Shown in pieces: positions 1-10,536 of a stretch of 29,494 nucleotides of DNA. Numbering within the stretch: position 1 is the stretch's first letter; every line of letters begins with the position of its first letter. The position numbers were made by a program, and so were the translations under genes. The notes beneath the pieces are model-generated. The model saw only the letters and a program-made list of their open reading frames with translations. It did no database searches and was not told where the DNA came from. The stretch comes from DMER01 sp003451645 (GTDB taxonomy: Bacteria > Pseudomonadota > Alphaproteobacteria > Micropepsales > Micropepsaceae): contig DALYLR010000038.1 in the NCBI GenBank assembly GCA_031976175.1, forward strand, positions 1 to 29,494, read 5' to 3'.

Positions 1-46
1 GGAGGAAAAGCGGGGTGCTCTCTGCTCCACCGTTCGCGGGGGAGCT

Positions 47-64
47 GTCTGGCGCCAGCCAGAC
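47..64. repeat. Short palindromic repeat (hairpin)
   Basis: A perfect 7-bp inverted repeat (GTCTGGC, 47-53, and GCCAGAC, 58-64) is separated by four bases and flanked by G-rich runs. It resembles the intergenic palindromic repeats scattered in many alphaproteobacterial genomes. Only one copy is visible in this window, so membership of a dispersed family is inference. Confidence 0.45.
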
Positions 65-424
65 TGAGGGGGCAATTGCCGCAAGAAGGCCCGTGCGGTC
101 CTAGAGGACCTCATCCCCCAAACGAGGGCATATGGCGCAAGTTGGTGACTTGCTATGCCGCCAAGCACGAACAGCCCTTCGCGGCTTATTTCACTTGGCG
201 CCTTGGCGTGACACGTCCTTTGCCCAAACCGCACGCCCAATTATCCGACACCCCTCAAGTGAGCGCAAAGTTGGCTGTGGTCATCGCGACCCGCATAGCC
301 GCCTCGGACTTTTGCGGCCCTGGCTTAGAGACGAAAAAGGCCTTGAACGAAAGCGCATGCAACACGGTCTCTCCGCCCAGACAGAATGGCAGAAATGAGC
401 CAAAAACGCTCCGAAATCCTGTGT

Positions 425-513
425 CGTTTTGTTTCGTTGGCTGGTGGTTTTTGTTACGTTTTGTTTCGTTTGGTTACGTAAAGCGGCCCCAAAAGGACCC
501 CTCTTGTTACGTT
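425..513. repeat. T-rich direct-repeat block
   Basis: A 14-base unit, CGTTTTGTTTCGTT, occurs exactly twice (425-438 and 457-470), 32 bases apart. The heptamer GTTACGT occurs three times (453-459, 473-479, 506-512). The block is markedly T-rich on this strand compared with the GC-rich surroundings. It lies within about 120 bases downstream of the protease stop codon and before no visible gene. Its role is unknown. Confidence 0.6.
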
Positions 514-543
514 CCAAACGCTTTCACGTAAGAGGCGCGCCGG

Positions 544-1542
544 TTACCGGAACGCCACGCTTGGCCCGCCGCGGCGAGATACGCGGTGCACGCGGACCAG
601 GTCGACAAAGTCGGCGGGCATCCCGGCCTTGACGTTCAGGCCCATTTCGCGCGCCTCCGTGACCGTGATCGGGTTGCCATGCGTCCAGCGCCCGGACACC
701 AGCAGGTCAGAGATCGCGCAGGACCCGTCCGTGCTGTACGTGCCTTGCATGAGCTCGCAGGCGTGCTCCCGGGCCTCCCGCATCGCCTTCTCGGAGATAT
801 CGGCGTAGAGGAGCAACTGATCGGAGATCAGCTCCACGGGCTTTTGCTTGGCGACGCGCAAGATCGAAACCGCCGGAAAGCCGATCTGTGGATCGATGGG
901 GCCAAGGCAGGCGTGCGGCGCCATGACGATCTCGTCGCACGCCAGCGCGATCATGGTGCCGGCGGACATCGCGTAATAGGGCACAAAAGCCGTCTTCCTC
1001 CCCTTATGCGCCTTGATGGCGCGGGAAATCTGCATCGCCGCCAACGACAAACCACCGCGCGTGTGCAGGACGATGTCGAGAGGCTTGTCCGGCGGCGTGG
1101 AATTGAGGGCGGTGAGCACGTCCTCAAGATCGTTGAGGACCAGATAGTCGCTCTCCAGCGATTCCCTGTGGATAATCGAGATCACCCGCGTCTTGCGCGA
1201 TGCCTCGATCTTGTCGATCAGCATCCCCATCTTGCGGGCGCGCTGCTGCAGCTCATTCGCCGACGGGGATGGGTAGGCGCCGTCGTGATGGTCGTGGTCG
1301 TCGTCTTCATCCAGGGCCCCACGCGCCTGCACGTCAGGAGCGGTCTGGAAGGGGCGGGCCTGGACATGGGGCTGCTGCGGTTCACGCGGCTCTTCCCAGC
1401 GAGCGACGGGCGGACGGGGCCTGCGCAGCATCATGATCGCGCCGCCGAGCGCCACAATGACCACGCCTGCAAAGCCGATCAGCACAGGATCACCAGGCCG
1501 CTCCAACACCGCCTGCAATCCGGCAATAAGGTCACTTAGCAT
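544..1542 (-). CDS. Membrane-anchored SDH-family Clp-fold serine protease
   Basis: A 332-residue protein of the serine dehydrogenase proteinase (SDH_sah) family, related to SppA/ClpP-fold peptidases. Residues 19-39 form one hydrophobic membrane segment. A charged linker follows, with an Asp/Glu/His cluster at 78-87, then the protease domain from about residue 100. Family signatures seen are HTRGG (160-164), the nucleophile context YAMSAGT with candidate catalytic Ser193, and GPIDPQIG (214-221). The start at 1542 is preferred because GGGGA lies about four bases upstream; an in-frame start further upstream (1596) would add 18 residues and place charged residues before the membrane segment. The gene is divergent from phaA. 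Membrane-protein quality control is a plausible role, but its substrate is unknown. The second catalytic residue was not identified. Confidence 0.8.
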   Translation of the reverse strand: MLSDLIAGLQAVLERPGDPVLIGFAGVVIVALGGAIMMLRRPRPPVARWEEPREPQQPHVQARPFQTAPDVQARGALDEDDDHDHHDGAYPSPSANELQQRARKMGMLIDKIEASRKTRVISIIHRESLESDYLVLNDLEDVLTALNSTPPDKPLDIVLHTRGGLSLAAMQISRAIKAHKGRKTAFVPYYAMSAGTMIALACDEIVMAPHACLGPIDPQIGFPAVSILRVAKQKPVELISDQLLLYADISEKAMREAREHACELMQGTYSTDGSCAISDLLVSGRWTHGNPITVTEAREMGLNVKAGMPADFVDLVRVHRVSRRGGPSVAFR

Positions 1543-1654
1543 CTGTCCCCCGCACTTTAGCCTCAAACAATGTTCGAAGAGTGCCGGGCCTGGCAAGCAA
1601 AAAAGGACAGTGGATACGCGCGCAAACCCCAGGATTTGATGTCAATCACAACGC

Positions 1655-1678
1655 TTTGCCCGAAAGGTTATTTGCCCG
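1655..1678 (+). promoter_or_regulatory. Tandem TTTGCCCG repeat upstream of phaA
   Basis: The octamer TTTGCCCG occurs at 1655-1662 and again at 1671-1678, with 16 bases between copy starts. It lies in the divergent region between the protease gene and phaA. It could be a regulator site, but no factor can be assigned from sequence. Confidence 0.3.
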
Positions 1679-1694
1679 GATGCGGCAGGCATGC

Positions 1695-1717
1695 CACATT
1701 CAAACACCGTTAATGTG
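1695..1717 (+). promoter_or_regulatory. Dyad just before the phaA ribosome site
   Basis: CACATT (1695-1700) and AATGTG (1712-1717) form a perfect 6-bp inverted repeat around an 11-base spacer. It ends four bases before the AAGGAG ribosome-binding site at 1722-1727. It could be an operator or a weak hairpin in the mRNA leader. It does not match the TGC/GCA half-site pattern I associate with PhaR. Confidence 0.35.
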
Positions 1718-1735
1718 ATTCAAGGAGAGCGCCTC

Positions 1736-2911
1736 ATGACCGATGTCGTAATCGTTGCAGCTGCCCGGACCGCCGTTGGGTCCTTCAATGGCACCTTGGG
1801 CGGCTTGCCCGCGCATGAGCTCGGCAAAATTGCTATCAAGGAGGCGCTGAAGCGGGCAGCAGTCGAGGGGAAAGAGGTCTCCGAGGTCATCATGGGCCAG
1901 ATCTTGGCGGCGGGGCAGGGGCAGAACCCTGCGCGGCAGGCCTCGATCCATGCGGGCGTACCGGTCGAGGTTCCGGCCTGGGGCGTCAATCAGCTGTGCG
2001 GTTCGGGCTTGCGCGCCGTCGCTCTTGGGTACAACGCTATCCGCAATGGCGACGCGGCCATTGTCGTCGCGGGCGGGCAGGAAAGCATGAGCCAAGCGCC
2101 CCATGCGCAATATCTGCGCGGCGGGCAAAAGATGGGCGAGCTGACCTTCGTCGACACGATGATCAAGGACGGTTTGTGGGACGCCTTCAACGGCTATCAC
2201 ATGGGCAATACGGCGGAGAACGTCGCCCGCGAATGGCAAATCACGCGCGAGCAGCAGGATGCCTTTGCCGTCGCCTCGCAGAACAAGGCAGAGGCTGCGC
2301 GTAAGGCTGGCCGCTTCAAGGACGAGATCGTGCCGGTCGTGATCAAGGAGAAAAAGGGCGAGAAAATCTTCGATACCGATGAGTTCATCCGCGACGGCGT
2401 GACGATCGACGGCATCAAGGATTTGCGTCCGGCCTTCATCAAAGACGGTGGTACGGTGACGGCGGCAAATGCTTCCGGCATCAATGACGGCGCGGCGGCC
2501 CTCGTGCTCATGACGGCGGCTGAGGCGGCGAAGCGGGGCTTGAAGCCGCTCGCGCATATCAAGTCCTGGGCCCAGGCTGGCGTCGATCCCAAGGTCATGG
2601 GTTCGGGCCCGATCCCTGCCTCGCGCGCGGCCCTGAAAAAGGCGGGCTGGTCAGCGGGCGATCTTGATCTCGTCGAGGCGAACGAGGCCTTCGCGGCGCA
2701 AGCTTGCGCGGTCAACAAGGACATGGGCTGGGATGTGTCTAAGGTGAACGTCAATGGCGGAGCGATTGCCATTGGCCACCCGATCGGTGCCTCAGGCGCC
2801 CGGGTCCTCGTCACGCTGCTTCATGAGATGGGCAAGCGCGACGCGAAGAAAGGCCTCGCCACGTTGTGCATCGGCGGCGGCATGGGCATCGCCATGTGTG
2901 TGGAGCGGTGA
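1736..2911 (+). CDS. phaA: Acetyl-CoA acetyltransferase (beta-ketothiolase)
   Basis: A 391-residue biosynthetic thiolase that condenses two acetyl-CoA into acetoacetyl-CoA, the first step of poly-3-hydroxybutyrate synthesis; it may also work in ketone-body or butanoate metabolism. The catalytic set is intact: Cys88 in NQLCGSG, His348 in GHPIGASGA and Cys378 in CIGGGMG. The length matches the family (about 391-393). The ATG at 1736 is chosen because AAGGAG (1722-1727) sits eight bases upstream and the protein then begins MTDVVIVAAART as in homologues; an in-frame ATG at 1691 would add 15 unlikely residues. phaB follows 72 bases downstream with its own strong ribosome site, so the two probably form an operon. 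No phaC or phaR is present in the window. Confidence 0.95.
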   Translation: MTDVVIVAAARTAVGSFNGTLGGLPAHELGKIAIKEALKRAAVEGKEVSEVIMGQILAAGQGQNPARQASIHAGVPVEVPAWGVNQLCGSGLRAVALGYNAIRNGDAAIVVAGGQESMSQAPHAQYLRGGQKMGELTFVDTMIKDGLWDAFNGYHMGNTAENVAREWQITREQQDAFAVASQNKAEAARKAGRFKDEIVPVVIKEKKGEKIFDTDEFIRDGVTIDGIKDLRPAFIKDGGTVTAANASGINDGAAALVLMTAAEAAKRGLKPLAHIKSWAQAGVDPKVMGSGPIPASRAALKKAGWSAGDLDLVEANEAFAAQACAVNKDMGWDVSKVNVNGGAIAIGHPIGASGARVLVTLLHEMGKRDAKKGLATLCIGGGMGIAMCVER

Positions 2912-2983
2912 GAACGAGAGACATTCGACGGTGGCGAAGTTAGGCGCTCAGACGAAGGCCCAAACAAAACAAAGGAGGAAGCG

Positions 2984-3706
2984 ATGGCGCGGGTTGCGAT
3001 AGTGACAGGTGGTACACGGGGCATTGGTGCTGCGATCTCCATCGCCTTGCACAAGGCGGGCTACAAGGTCGCGGCGAATTATGCCGGCAATGACGAGCGC
3101 GCTGCGGCCTTCACCAAGGAGACGGGCATCGCGGCGTTCAAGTGGGATGTGGCCGACTATGAGGCGTGTGTGAAAGGCGTCGGCGAGGTCGTTGCAAAGT
3201 TGGGGCCCGTTGACATCCTGATCAACAATGCCGGTATCACTCGCGATGCCACCTTAAAGAAACAGACCCGCGCACAATGGGATGAGGTGATCGACACCAA
3301 TCTGGGCGGCGTTTTCAACATGTGCAAGGCGGTGTGGGACGGGATGCTGGAGCGCTCTTTCGGCCGGATCGTCAACATTGGCTCGATCAATGGTCAAGCC
3401 GGTCAATATGGCCAGGTGAACTATGCCGCCGCCAAGTCGGGCATTCACGGTTTCACCAAAGCGCTAGCGCAAGAGGGCGCGCCAAAGGGCATTACAGTAA
3501 ACGCCATCGCGCCTGGCTATATCGACACCGATATGGTGGCCGCTGTGCCCGCCAATGTTCTGGAGAAGATCGTGGCACGCATCCCTGTCGGCCGTCTGGG
3601 CAAAGCTGAGGAAATCGCGCGCGGCGTGGCCTTTTTGGTGGCCGATGATGCGGGGTTCGTCACAGGCTCGACCATGTCGATCAATGGCGGCCAGCACATG
3701 TATTGA
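2984..3706 (+). CDS. phaB: Acetoacetyl-CoA reductase
   Basis: A 240-residue short-chain dehydrogenase/reductase that reduces acetoacetyl-CoA to (R)-3-hydroxybutyryl-CoA, normally with NADPH. It shows the TGGTRGIG nucleotide-binding loop (residues 8-15), NNAG (81-84) and the catalytic Ser134, Tyr147 and Lys151. The GQAGQYGQVNYAAAK region is typical of PhaB and separates it from generic FabG, although FabG-like activity cannot be excluded. AAAGGAGGA (2971-2979) five bases before the ATG is close to a perfect ribosome site. It is the second gene after phaA, and a hairpin terminator follows. Confidence 0.92.
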   Translation: MARVAIVTGGTRGIGAAISIALHKAGYKVAANYAGNDERAAAFTKETGIAAFKWDVADYEACVKGVGEVVAKLGPVDILINNAGITRDATLKKQTRAQWDEVIDTNLGGVFNMCKAVWDGMLERSFGRIVNIGSINGQAGQYGQVNYAAAKSGIHGFTKALAQEGAPKGITVNAIAPGYIDTDMVAAVPANVLEKIVARIPVGRLGKAEEIARGVAFLVADDAGFVTGSTMSINGGQHMY

Positions 3707-3726
3707 CGCCGCTGCGGTGCAGAGGA

Positions 3727-3752
3727 TGAAGCCCAGTATCCTTGGGGCTTCA
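3727..3752 (+). terminator. Probable terminator after phaAB
   Basis: TGAAGCCC (3727-3734) and GGGCTTCA (3745-3752) form a perfect 8-bp stem around a 10-base loop, 20 bases after the phaB stop codon. A proper T tract is missing (only scattered Ts follow), so termination may be inefficient or assisted. Confidence 0.55.
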
Positions 3753-3895
3753 CCCTTGCGTTAACTGCATAGCCGAATTGCCGGTGCTGACAGGCACGGG
3801 CTTCACATTCCTGCCATTTTCCGAGCCTAGACCAACGCATTAGGGCACGGGGCGCGTGTGCGATGGCGCGGCAATGAGCGGGATTTTTGTGCGTG

Positions 3896-4624
3896 ATGGT
3901 TGGCGTTTGGCGCAAGTGGCTGGTTGTGTTGGGCCTGTTCATAAACGGGCTGAGCCATGCTGCCGCCATGGACGCGGCGCCCGCGACCGGTTCTGGGTTC
4001 TATCAGACGAGCGACGGTCGCGCAGGCTTTGTCCTTGACCGGATCGGCAGCGAGGCGCGCTTGCGGTTCGATGCGCAGGACGAGGTTTTTGCCTTGCGTT
4101 GGAAGCCCGCCGTTAATGGCGACAAGGTTCTTGTGCGCGATGATGGCGAGGTCGTTCTGCGGATGACGCCATTGGGCGGGATCACCCTCTTTTCGCCCGA
4201 GTTCCCGAATGGCGTGCCCGTCGTCTATCAGCGTGTCGCAATGCCATTGGAAGCGCCTCCGCCGCCCATCGAGACGGTACAGGAGGTTGCGGCGACCGCA
4301 GCCGCGCGGCTGCGCCAAGTCTATGGAAGCGCTATCCGCTTCGAGGGTCCTTGGGCTGCTGCTGCGGACGATGGCGGCTTGCGATTGGTGCTCTTTGATG
4401 CCGTCCGCAATGCGGAGAGCGCGTTTCTGATGTTGTCGAGCTATGGCTCGGAACGCGAGGCGGTCCGCCGCCTGAGTCCGCGGGTTATATTCGCCGTTGG
4501 GCCCCAGCCGGGCGTCACCCGCAAAGGCAGTGAGCTCAGGGTGATATTCGCCTTGGACCGGGGCGTGTCAGGCCGCGCGTCGTCCTACCGCATGCTGACG
4601 GATCTGCGTGCGACGCTGCGGTAG
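3896..4624 (+). CDS. Secreted protein of unknown function (DUF4908-like)
   Basis: About 242 residues. A basic-hydrophobic N-terminus (RKWLVVLGLFINGLSHAAA) looks like a Sec signal peptide cleaved after AAA, so the mature protein is probably periplasmic. The rest is predicted soluble, with a central Pro-rich stretch (EAPPPP) between two parts and no catalytic motif I recognise. The general look, including the segment VYGSAIRFEGPW, recalls alphaproteobacterial DUF4908 proteins; this is from memory and needs a profile search. The ATG at 3896 is chosen, with GCGGGA about 11 bases upstream; GTG 3893 or TTG 3887 would add one or three residues. The gene ends 12 bases from the convergent gloB end with no room for a terminator between them. 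Confidence 0.7.
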   Translation: MVGVWRKWLVVLGLFINGLSHAAAMDAAPATGSGFYQTSDGRAGFVLDRIGSEARLRFDAQDEVFALRWKPAVNGDKVLVRDDGEVVLRMTPLGGITLFSPEFPNGVPVVYQRVAMPLEAPPPPIETVQEVAATAAARLRQVYGSAIRFEGPWAAAADDGGLRLVLFDAVRNAESAFLMLSSYGSEREAVRRLSPRVIFAVGPQPGVTRKGSELRVIFALDRGVSGRASSYRMLTDLRATLR

Positions 4625-4636
4625 CAGGGCACCCCC

Positions 4637-5398
4637 TCAGCCCTTGAAGCTGTCCTTGCGGCGGCGCAGTTCAGCAAAGACTGCAACTGGATCGCCAGCG
4701 GCAAGGCCAACGGCCGTGGCAAGCGCGGGCTCAGTGGCGCGCAGAAACGGGTTCGTCGCGCGCTCCAAGGCGATTGAGGAGGGGATTGTTGGCCGGCCCT
4801 GAAGGCGGGCACTCTCGACGTCTGTCATTCGGGCGTGCAGGTCAGCATTTCCAATGTCAACAGTCAGAGCAAAGCGTCCGTTGGATAGCGTGTATTCGTG
4901 GCCGCAATAGACGCGGGTGTCTGGCGGCAACGCAACCAGCTTTTGCAGGCTCGCCCACATTTGTGCTGGCGTCCCTTCAAACAGCCGCCCGCATCCCATA
5001 GCGAACAGGGTATCGCCCGTGAACACCGCCGCCTGCTCCCTGCCCCAAAAAGCGATATGACCGCTGGTGTGAGCAGGAATGTTCATGACCGTCCAACGCG
5101 TGTCGCCCAATGTGACTACATCGTCTTCGCCGACACCTTGATCGAGGCCCGGGATGCGGTGGGAGTCGGCCGCTGGGCCAATGATTGTCGCGCCAAACTG
5201 CTCCTTAAGCGGAAGATTGCCACCGGTGTGATCGAAATGGTGGTGCGTGTTGAGGATATGGGTGAGATGCAAGCCCTTATCTCGGAGGATGCGCAAGACC
5301 GGCTCAGGCTCTGAGGGGTCCACAACGGCGACGGCTCCGGCCGCCTCAATCAGATAGGCGTAATTGTCAGAGAGACAGGGGATGAGTGAAATCTGCAT
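4637..5398 (-). CDS. gloB: Hydroxyacylglutathione hydrolase (glyoxalase II)
   Basis: A 253-residue metallo-beta-lactamase-fold hydrolase that cleaves S-lactoylglutathione to lactate and glutathione, the second step of methylglyoxal detoxification. The metal-binding motif THHHFDH is at residues 51-57. Further ligands appear in PAHTSGH (His110), FTGDT (Asp129) and CGHEYT (His167). The C-terminal TNPFLR segment is the glutathione-binding signature of glyoxalase II. The length is normal. The ATG lies only three bases after the maeB stop codon on the same strand, so translation is probably coupled to maeB and the ribosome site lies within the maeB 3' end. Confidence 0.95.
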   Translation of the reverse strand: MQISLIPCLSDNYAYLIEAAGAVAVVDPSEPEPVLRILRDKGLHLTHILNTHHHFDHTGGNLPLKEQFGATIIGPAADSHRIPGLDQGVGEDDVVTLGDTRWTVMNIPAHTSGHIAFWGREQAAVFTGDTLFAMGCGRLFEGTPAQMWASLQKLVALPPDTRVYCGHEYTLSNGRFALTVDIGNADLHARMTDVESARLQGRPTIPSSIALERATNPFLRATEPALATAVGLAAGDPVAVFAELRRRKDSFKG

Positions 5399-5401
5399 CG
5401 G

Positions 5402-7669
<2,268 letters not shown>

Positions 7670-7777
7670 GGTGTTGGCGAACCTTGTTGGGCGGTCTGAA
7701 CGGCTGTGGCGTCCTGAGGGACCTGTGGCGCGGGGGCGCGCGCGGTGGGAATGTCCTATCGATACAAGGATCGGGCT
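7670..7777. promoter_or_regulatory. Divergent maeB/mutS promoter region
   Basis: These 108 bases separate the divergent maeB and mutS starts and must hold at least the maeB promoter and probably the mutS one. The stretch is very GC-rich in its right half. I see no convincing -35/-10 pair or operator, only the mutS ribosome site CAAGGA at 7765-7770. Confidence 0.45.
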
Positions 7778-10522
7778 ATGACGCACAAGGACCGGCGCGC
7801 GCCGCTCGATGCTGCGCTGCGGGAGGAGGATGAGGTGCCCTATGAAGTAGGGCCTGTCTCGGCTGTCCCGTCAACGCCGATGATGGCGCAGTATTGGGAG
7901 ATCAAGACCGCGCATCCCGGTTACCTGCTCTTCTATCGCATGGGCGATTTCTATGAGCTGTTCTTTGAGGACGCAGTCGCTGCGGCGGACGCTCTCGACA
8001 TCGCACTGACCAAGCGGGGCAAGCATCAGGGCCAAGATATCCCCATGTGCGGCGTGCCTGTTCACACCGCTGAGGCCTATCTCGAACGATTGATCAGGCA
8101 AGGCCATCGCGTCGCGATTTGCGAGCAAACCGAAGATCCCGCCCTTGCCAAGAAGCGCGGCGCCAAGGCCGTGGTGGCGCGCGAGGTGGTTCGCCTGGTT
8201 ACGCCAGGCACACTGACGGAAGACCAGCTTCTTGATCCGCGTACTGCCAATACTTTGGCTGCCGTCGTTTGCGTGAATAAGCAATTTGCGGTGGCGTCTG
8301 TCGACATGGCGGGGGGTGCGATCCGTGCCGCCGACGTAAATGCATCGGGCCTGCATGCCGCACTCTCGCGGTTGGCGCCGAGCGAGGTGTTGTTCTCCGA
8401 CGCGATTACGCAAGATCCGCGTGTCGATCCCTTGGTCAAGCAGTATGGAAAGCGGGCGGCACTGTTGCCTGCTGCTTCGCTGTCACCGGATAGCGGCGCG
8501 AGGGCGTTGCGCTCGCTCTATGGTGTCAATTCGATCGACGGTTTTGGCAGTTTTAGCCGGGCGGAGGTCGCCGCAGCGGGGGCCATCGCGCACTATCTAG
8601 AGATGACCCAGAAGGGCCGGGTGCCCGCGCTCTTGCCGCCGCAGCGTGAGGCAGACCAGGCGTTCTTGCTCATCGATCCGGCGACGCGGCGTAATCTGGA
8701 GCTCACCGAAACGCTCGAGGGCAGCCGCCGCGGCAGCCTATTACACGCGATTGACCGCAGCGTCACGGGGCCGGGCGGGCGCAGGATCGCGCAATGGCTG
8801 TTATCGCCACTGACCGAGCCCGAAGCAATCCGCGCGCGGCTGAATGCAGTTCAGCACTTTGCTGACAACGAGAATCTGCGCACCGGCCTGCGCGTGATCC
8901 TTGGCCGGGCGCCTGACATGGCGCGCGCGCTCGCGCGGCTGACATTAGGACGCGGCGGTCCGCGGGATCTCGGTGCGTTACGCGATGGGTTGCGTGCTGC
9001 ATCGCAAGCGGCGGCGCAATTGGCGCAGGCTCAACTTGGCCTCTCAATGCAGCCTGGCCTTGTCGCCGCACTGAAGGATCAAGATGGTCTTTGGTGTACA
9101 GAGTTGAATGACTTCTGCAGCGATGTCGAAGCGCTACTGGCGGCGGAGCTGCCTCTGATCGCGAGGGAGGGCGGGTTCATTGCTCCTGGTGCGGATGAAA
9201 AGCTCGATGCCGCGCGTGCGCTGCGCGATGACAGCCGCCGGGTGATCGCCGCGCTTGAGGGGCGGTTGCGAGCTGAGACAGGCATTGGCTCCCTGAAAAT
9301 CAAGCACAATGCCGTGCTGGGCTATTTTATTGAAGTCAGCCAGGGCCAAGCCGACAAGATCAAGAATGATCCGGCGTTTGTACATCGCCAGACAATGGCC
9401 GGTGCGATGCGTTTCACGACGGGCGAGCTTTCTGGGCTTGCGTCGCGGATTGCCGACGCGTCAGGGGAAGCGCTTAGTCTGGAAATGGCTCACTTCGAGA
9501 CCGCATGCGCTAAGGTTCGCGCCTTGGGTGGCAGGATTGCCCAGGCCGCCGATGCTCTGGCAACGTTGGATGCGCTGTGCGGGCTGGCGCAGCTGGCCAT
9601 TGAGCAGGCATATTGCCGCCCAGTCCTCGATACCAGTCTGCAGTTTCACGTGATGCGCGGCCGCCATCCGACTGTCGAGGCAGCCCTCAAGTCTGACGGC
9701 AATCAGGGCTTTGTGCCAAACGATTGTACCTTGTCGCAGGACGGACTTGGGCGCCTTTGGCTTGTTACCGGGCCCAATATGGCGGGTAAGTCGACGTTCC
9801 TGAGGCAACAAGCGCTGATTTGCATCATGGCACAAATGGGCTCTTTTGTGCCGGCAGCGTCTGCGCATATTGGCGTTGCAGACAGGCTGTTCAGCAGGGT
9901 AGGGGCGGCAGACGATCTGGCCCGCGGCCGCTCCACCTTCATGGTGGAGATGGTCGAGACGGCCACGATCCTCAACCAGGCGACACCGCGCAGCCTGGTC
10001 ATCCTGGACGAAATCGGGCGCGGCACGGCGACCTATGACGGCCTGTCGATTGCCTGGGCCTGTGTTGAGCATCTGGTCAATGTCAATCAGTCGCGCGCGC
10101 TGTTCGCGACCCATTATCACGAACTGACTCAATTGGCGCAGACCTTGCCAAATGTCGCGACCGTGACCGCGCAAGTGAAGGAGTGGAAGGGCGGGATCGT
10201 CTTCTTGCACTCCATTGGTCCGGGCGCGGCGGAACGGTCTTATGGCATCCAGGTCGCAAAGCTTGCGGGGCTGCCGCCGGCCGTTTTGCAGCGGGCGCAA
10301 GCCATTTTGTCCTCGCTTGAGAAGTCCGGGCGAGCGGGCCGTAAACTCACAGTGGCCGAGGACTTGCCACTCTTTGCGGAGCTGGCTAGGGCGGTCCCAG
10401 CGGCGCCTGTGCCATCGGCGGTCGAGGCAGCAGTTCGCGAGGCGGATGTGGATCAATTGACACCTCGTGAGGCTCTGGACCTGCTATACCGCTTGCGGGA
10501 TATGCTCAAAGACCAAGGATGA
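7778..10522 (+). CDS. mutS: DNA mismatch repair ATPase MutS
   Basis: A 914-residue MutS that recognises mispaired or looped-out bases and recruits MutL. The mismatch-binding domain begins with MMAQYWEIK and holds the FYRMGDFYE motif containing the Phe-x-Glu mismatch reader. The ATPase domain has the Walker A GPNMAGKST (665-673, Lys671), followed by the signature region DDLARGRSTFMVEM, the Walker B VILDEIGRGT and FATHYHEL. A start at 7778 has CAAGGA seven bases upstream; a GTG at 7745 would add 11 residues. About 35 residues precede the conserved N-terminus, a modest extension. The stop codon overlaps a possible ATG of the next gene (ATGA at 10519). Confidence 0.97.
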   Translation: MTHKDRRAPLDAALREEDEVPYEVGPVSAVPSTPMMAQYWEIKTAHPGYLLFYRMGDFYELFFEDAVAAADALDIALTKRGKHQGQDIPMCGVPVHTAEAYLERLIRQGHRVAICEQTEDPALAKKRGAKAVVAREVVRLVTPGTLTEDQLLDPRTANTLAAVVCVNKQFAVASVDMAGGAIRAADVNASGLHAALSRLAPSEVLFSDAITQDPRVDPLVKQYGKRAALLPAASLSPDSGARALRSLYGVNSIDGFGSFSRAEVAAAGAIAHYLEMTQKGRVPALLPPQREADQAFLLIDPATRRNLELTETLEGSRRGSLLHAIDRSVTGPGGRRIAQWLLSPLTEPEAIRARLNAVQHFADNENLRTGLRVILGRAPDMARALARLTLGRGGPRDLGALRDGLRAASQAAAQLAQAQLGLSMQPGLVAALKDQDGLWCTELNDFCSDVEALLAAELPLIAREGGFIAPGADEKLDAARALRDDSRRVIAALEGRLRAETGIGSLKIKHNAVLGYFIEVSQGQADKIKNDPAFVHRQTMAGAMRFTTGELSGLASRIADASGEALSLEMAHFETACAKVRALGGRIAQAADALATLDALCGLAQLAIEQAYCRPVLDTSLQFHVMRGRHPTVEAALKSDGNQGFVPNDCTLSQDGLGRLWLVTGPNMAGKSTFLRQQALICIMAQMGSFVPAASAHIGVADRLFSRVGAADDLARGRSTFMVEMVETATILNQATPRSLVILDEIGRGTATYDGLSIAWACVEHLVNVNQSRALFATHYHELTQLAQTLPNVATVTAQVKEWKGGIVFLHSIGPGAAERSYGIQVAKLAGLPPAVLQRAQAILSSLEKSGRAGRKLTVAEDLPLFAELARAVPAAPVPSAVEAAVREADVDQLTPREALDLLYRLRDMLKDQG

Positions 10523-10536
10523 ACCAGGGGGTAAAG

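Larger units (their letters stand above)
1..543. other. Gene-free left flank with repeats
   Basis: No reading frame here looks like a real protein. The longest, on the + strand at 76-531, has no recognisable domain and runs through the palindrome-rich and T-rich repeat segments. What the stretch does hold is a short perfect hairpin near its left end and a block of T-rich direct repeats near its right end, both listed separately. The segment lies downstream of the minus-strand protease gene and is cut by the window edge, so its left context is unknown. I see no tRNA, terminator with a clear T tract, or insertion-sequence end. Confidence 0.6.

Noticed and set aside
76..531. 151-residue open frame on the + strand in the left flank
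   Set aside because: Low-complexity basic composition, no domain, runs across palindromic and T-rich repeats, and no ribosome site.
586..1539. 317-residue + strand frame antisense to the protease gene
   Set aside because: It mirrors the SDH-family protease on the other strand; the protein is rich in Arg/His/Asp typical of a high-GC shadow frame.
9461..10456. 331-residue minus-strand frame inside mutS
   Set aside because: Shadow of the mutS ATPase region, no ribosome site and no domain.
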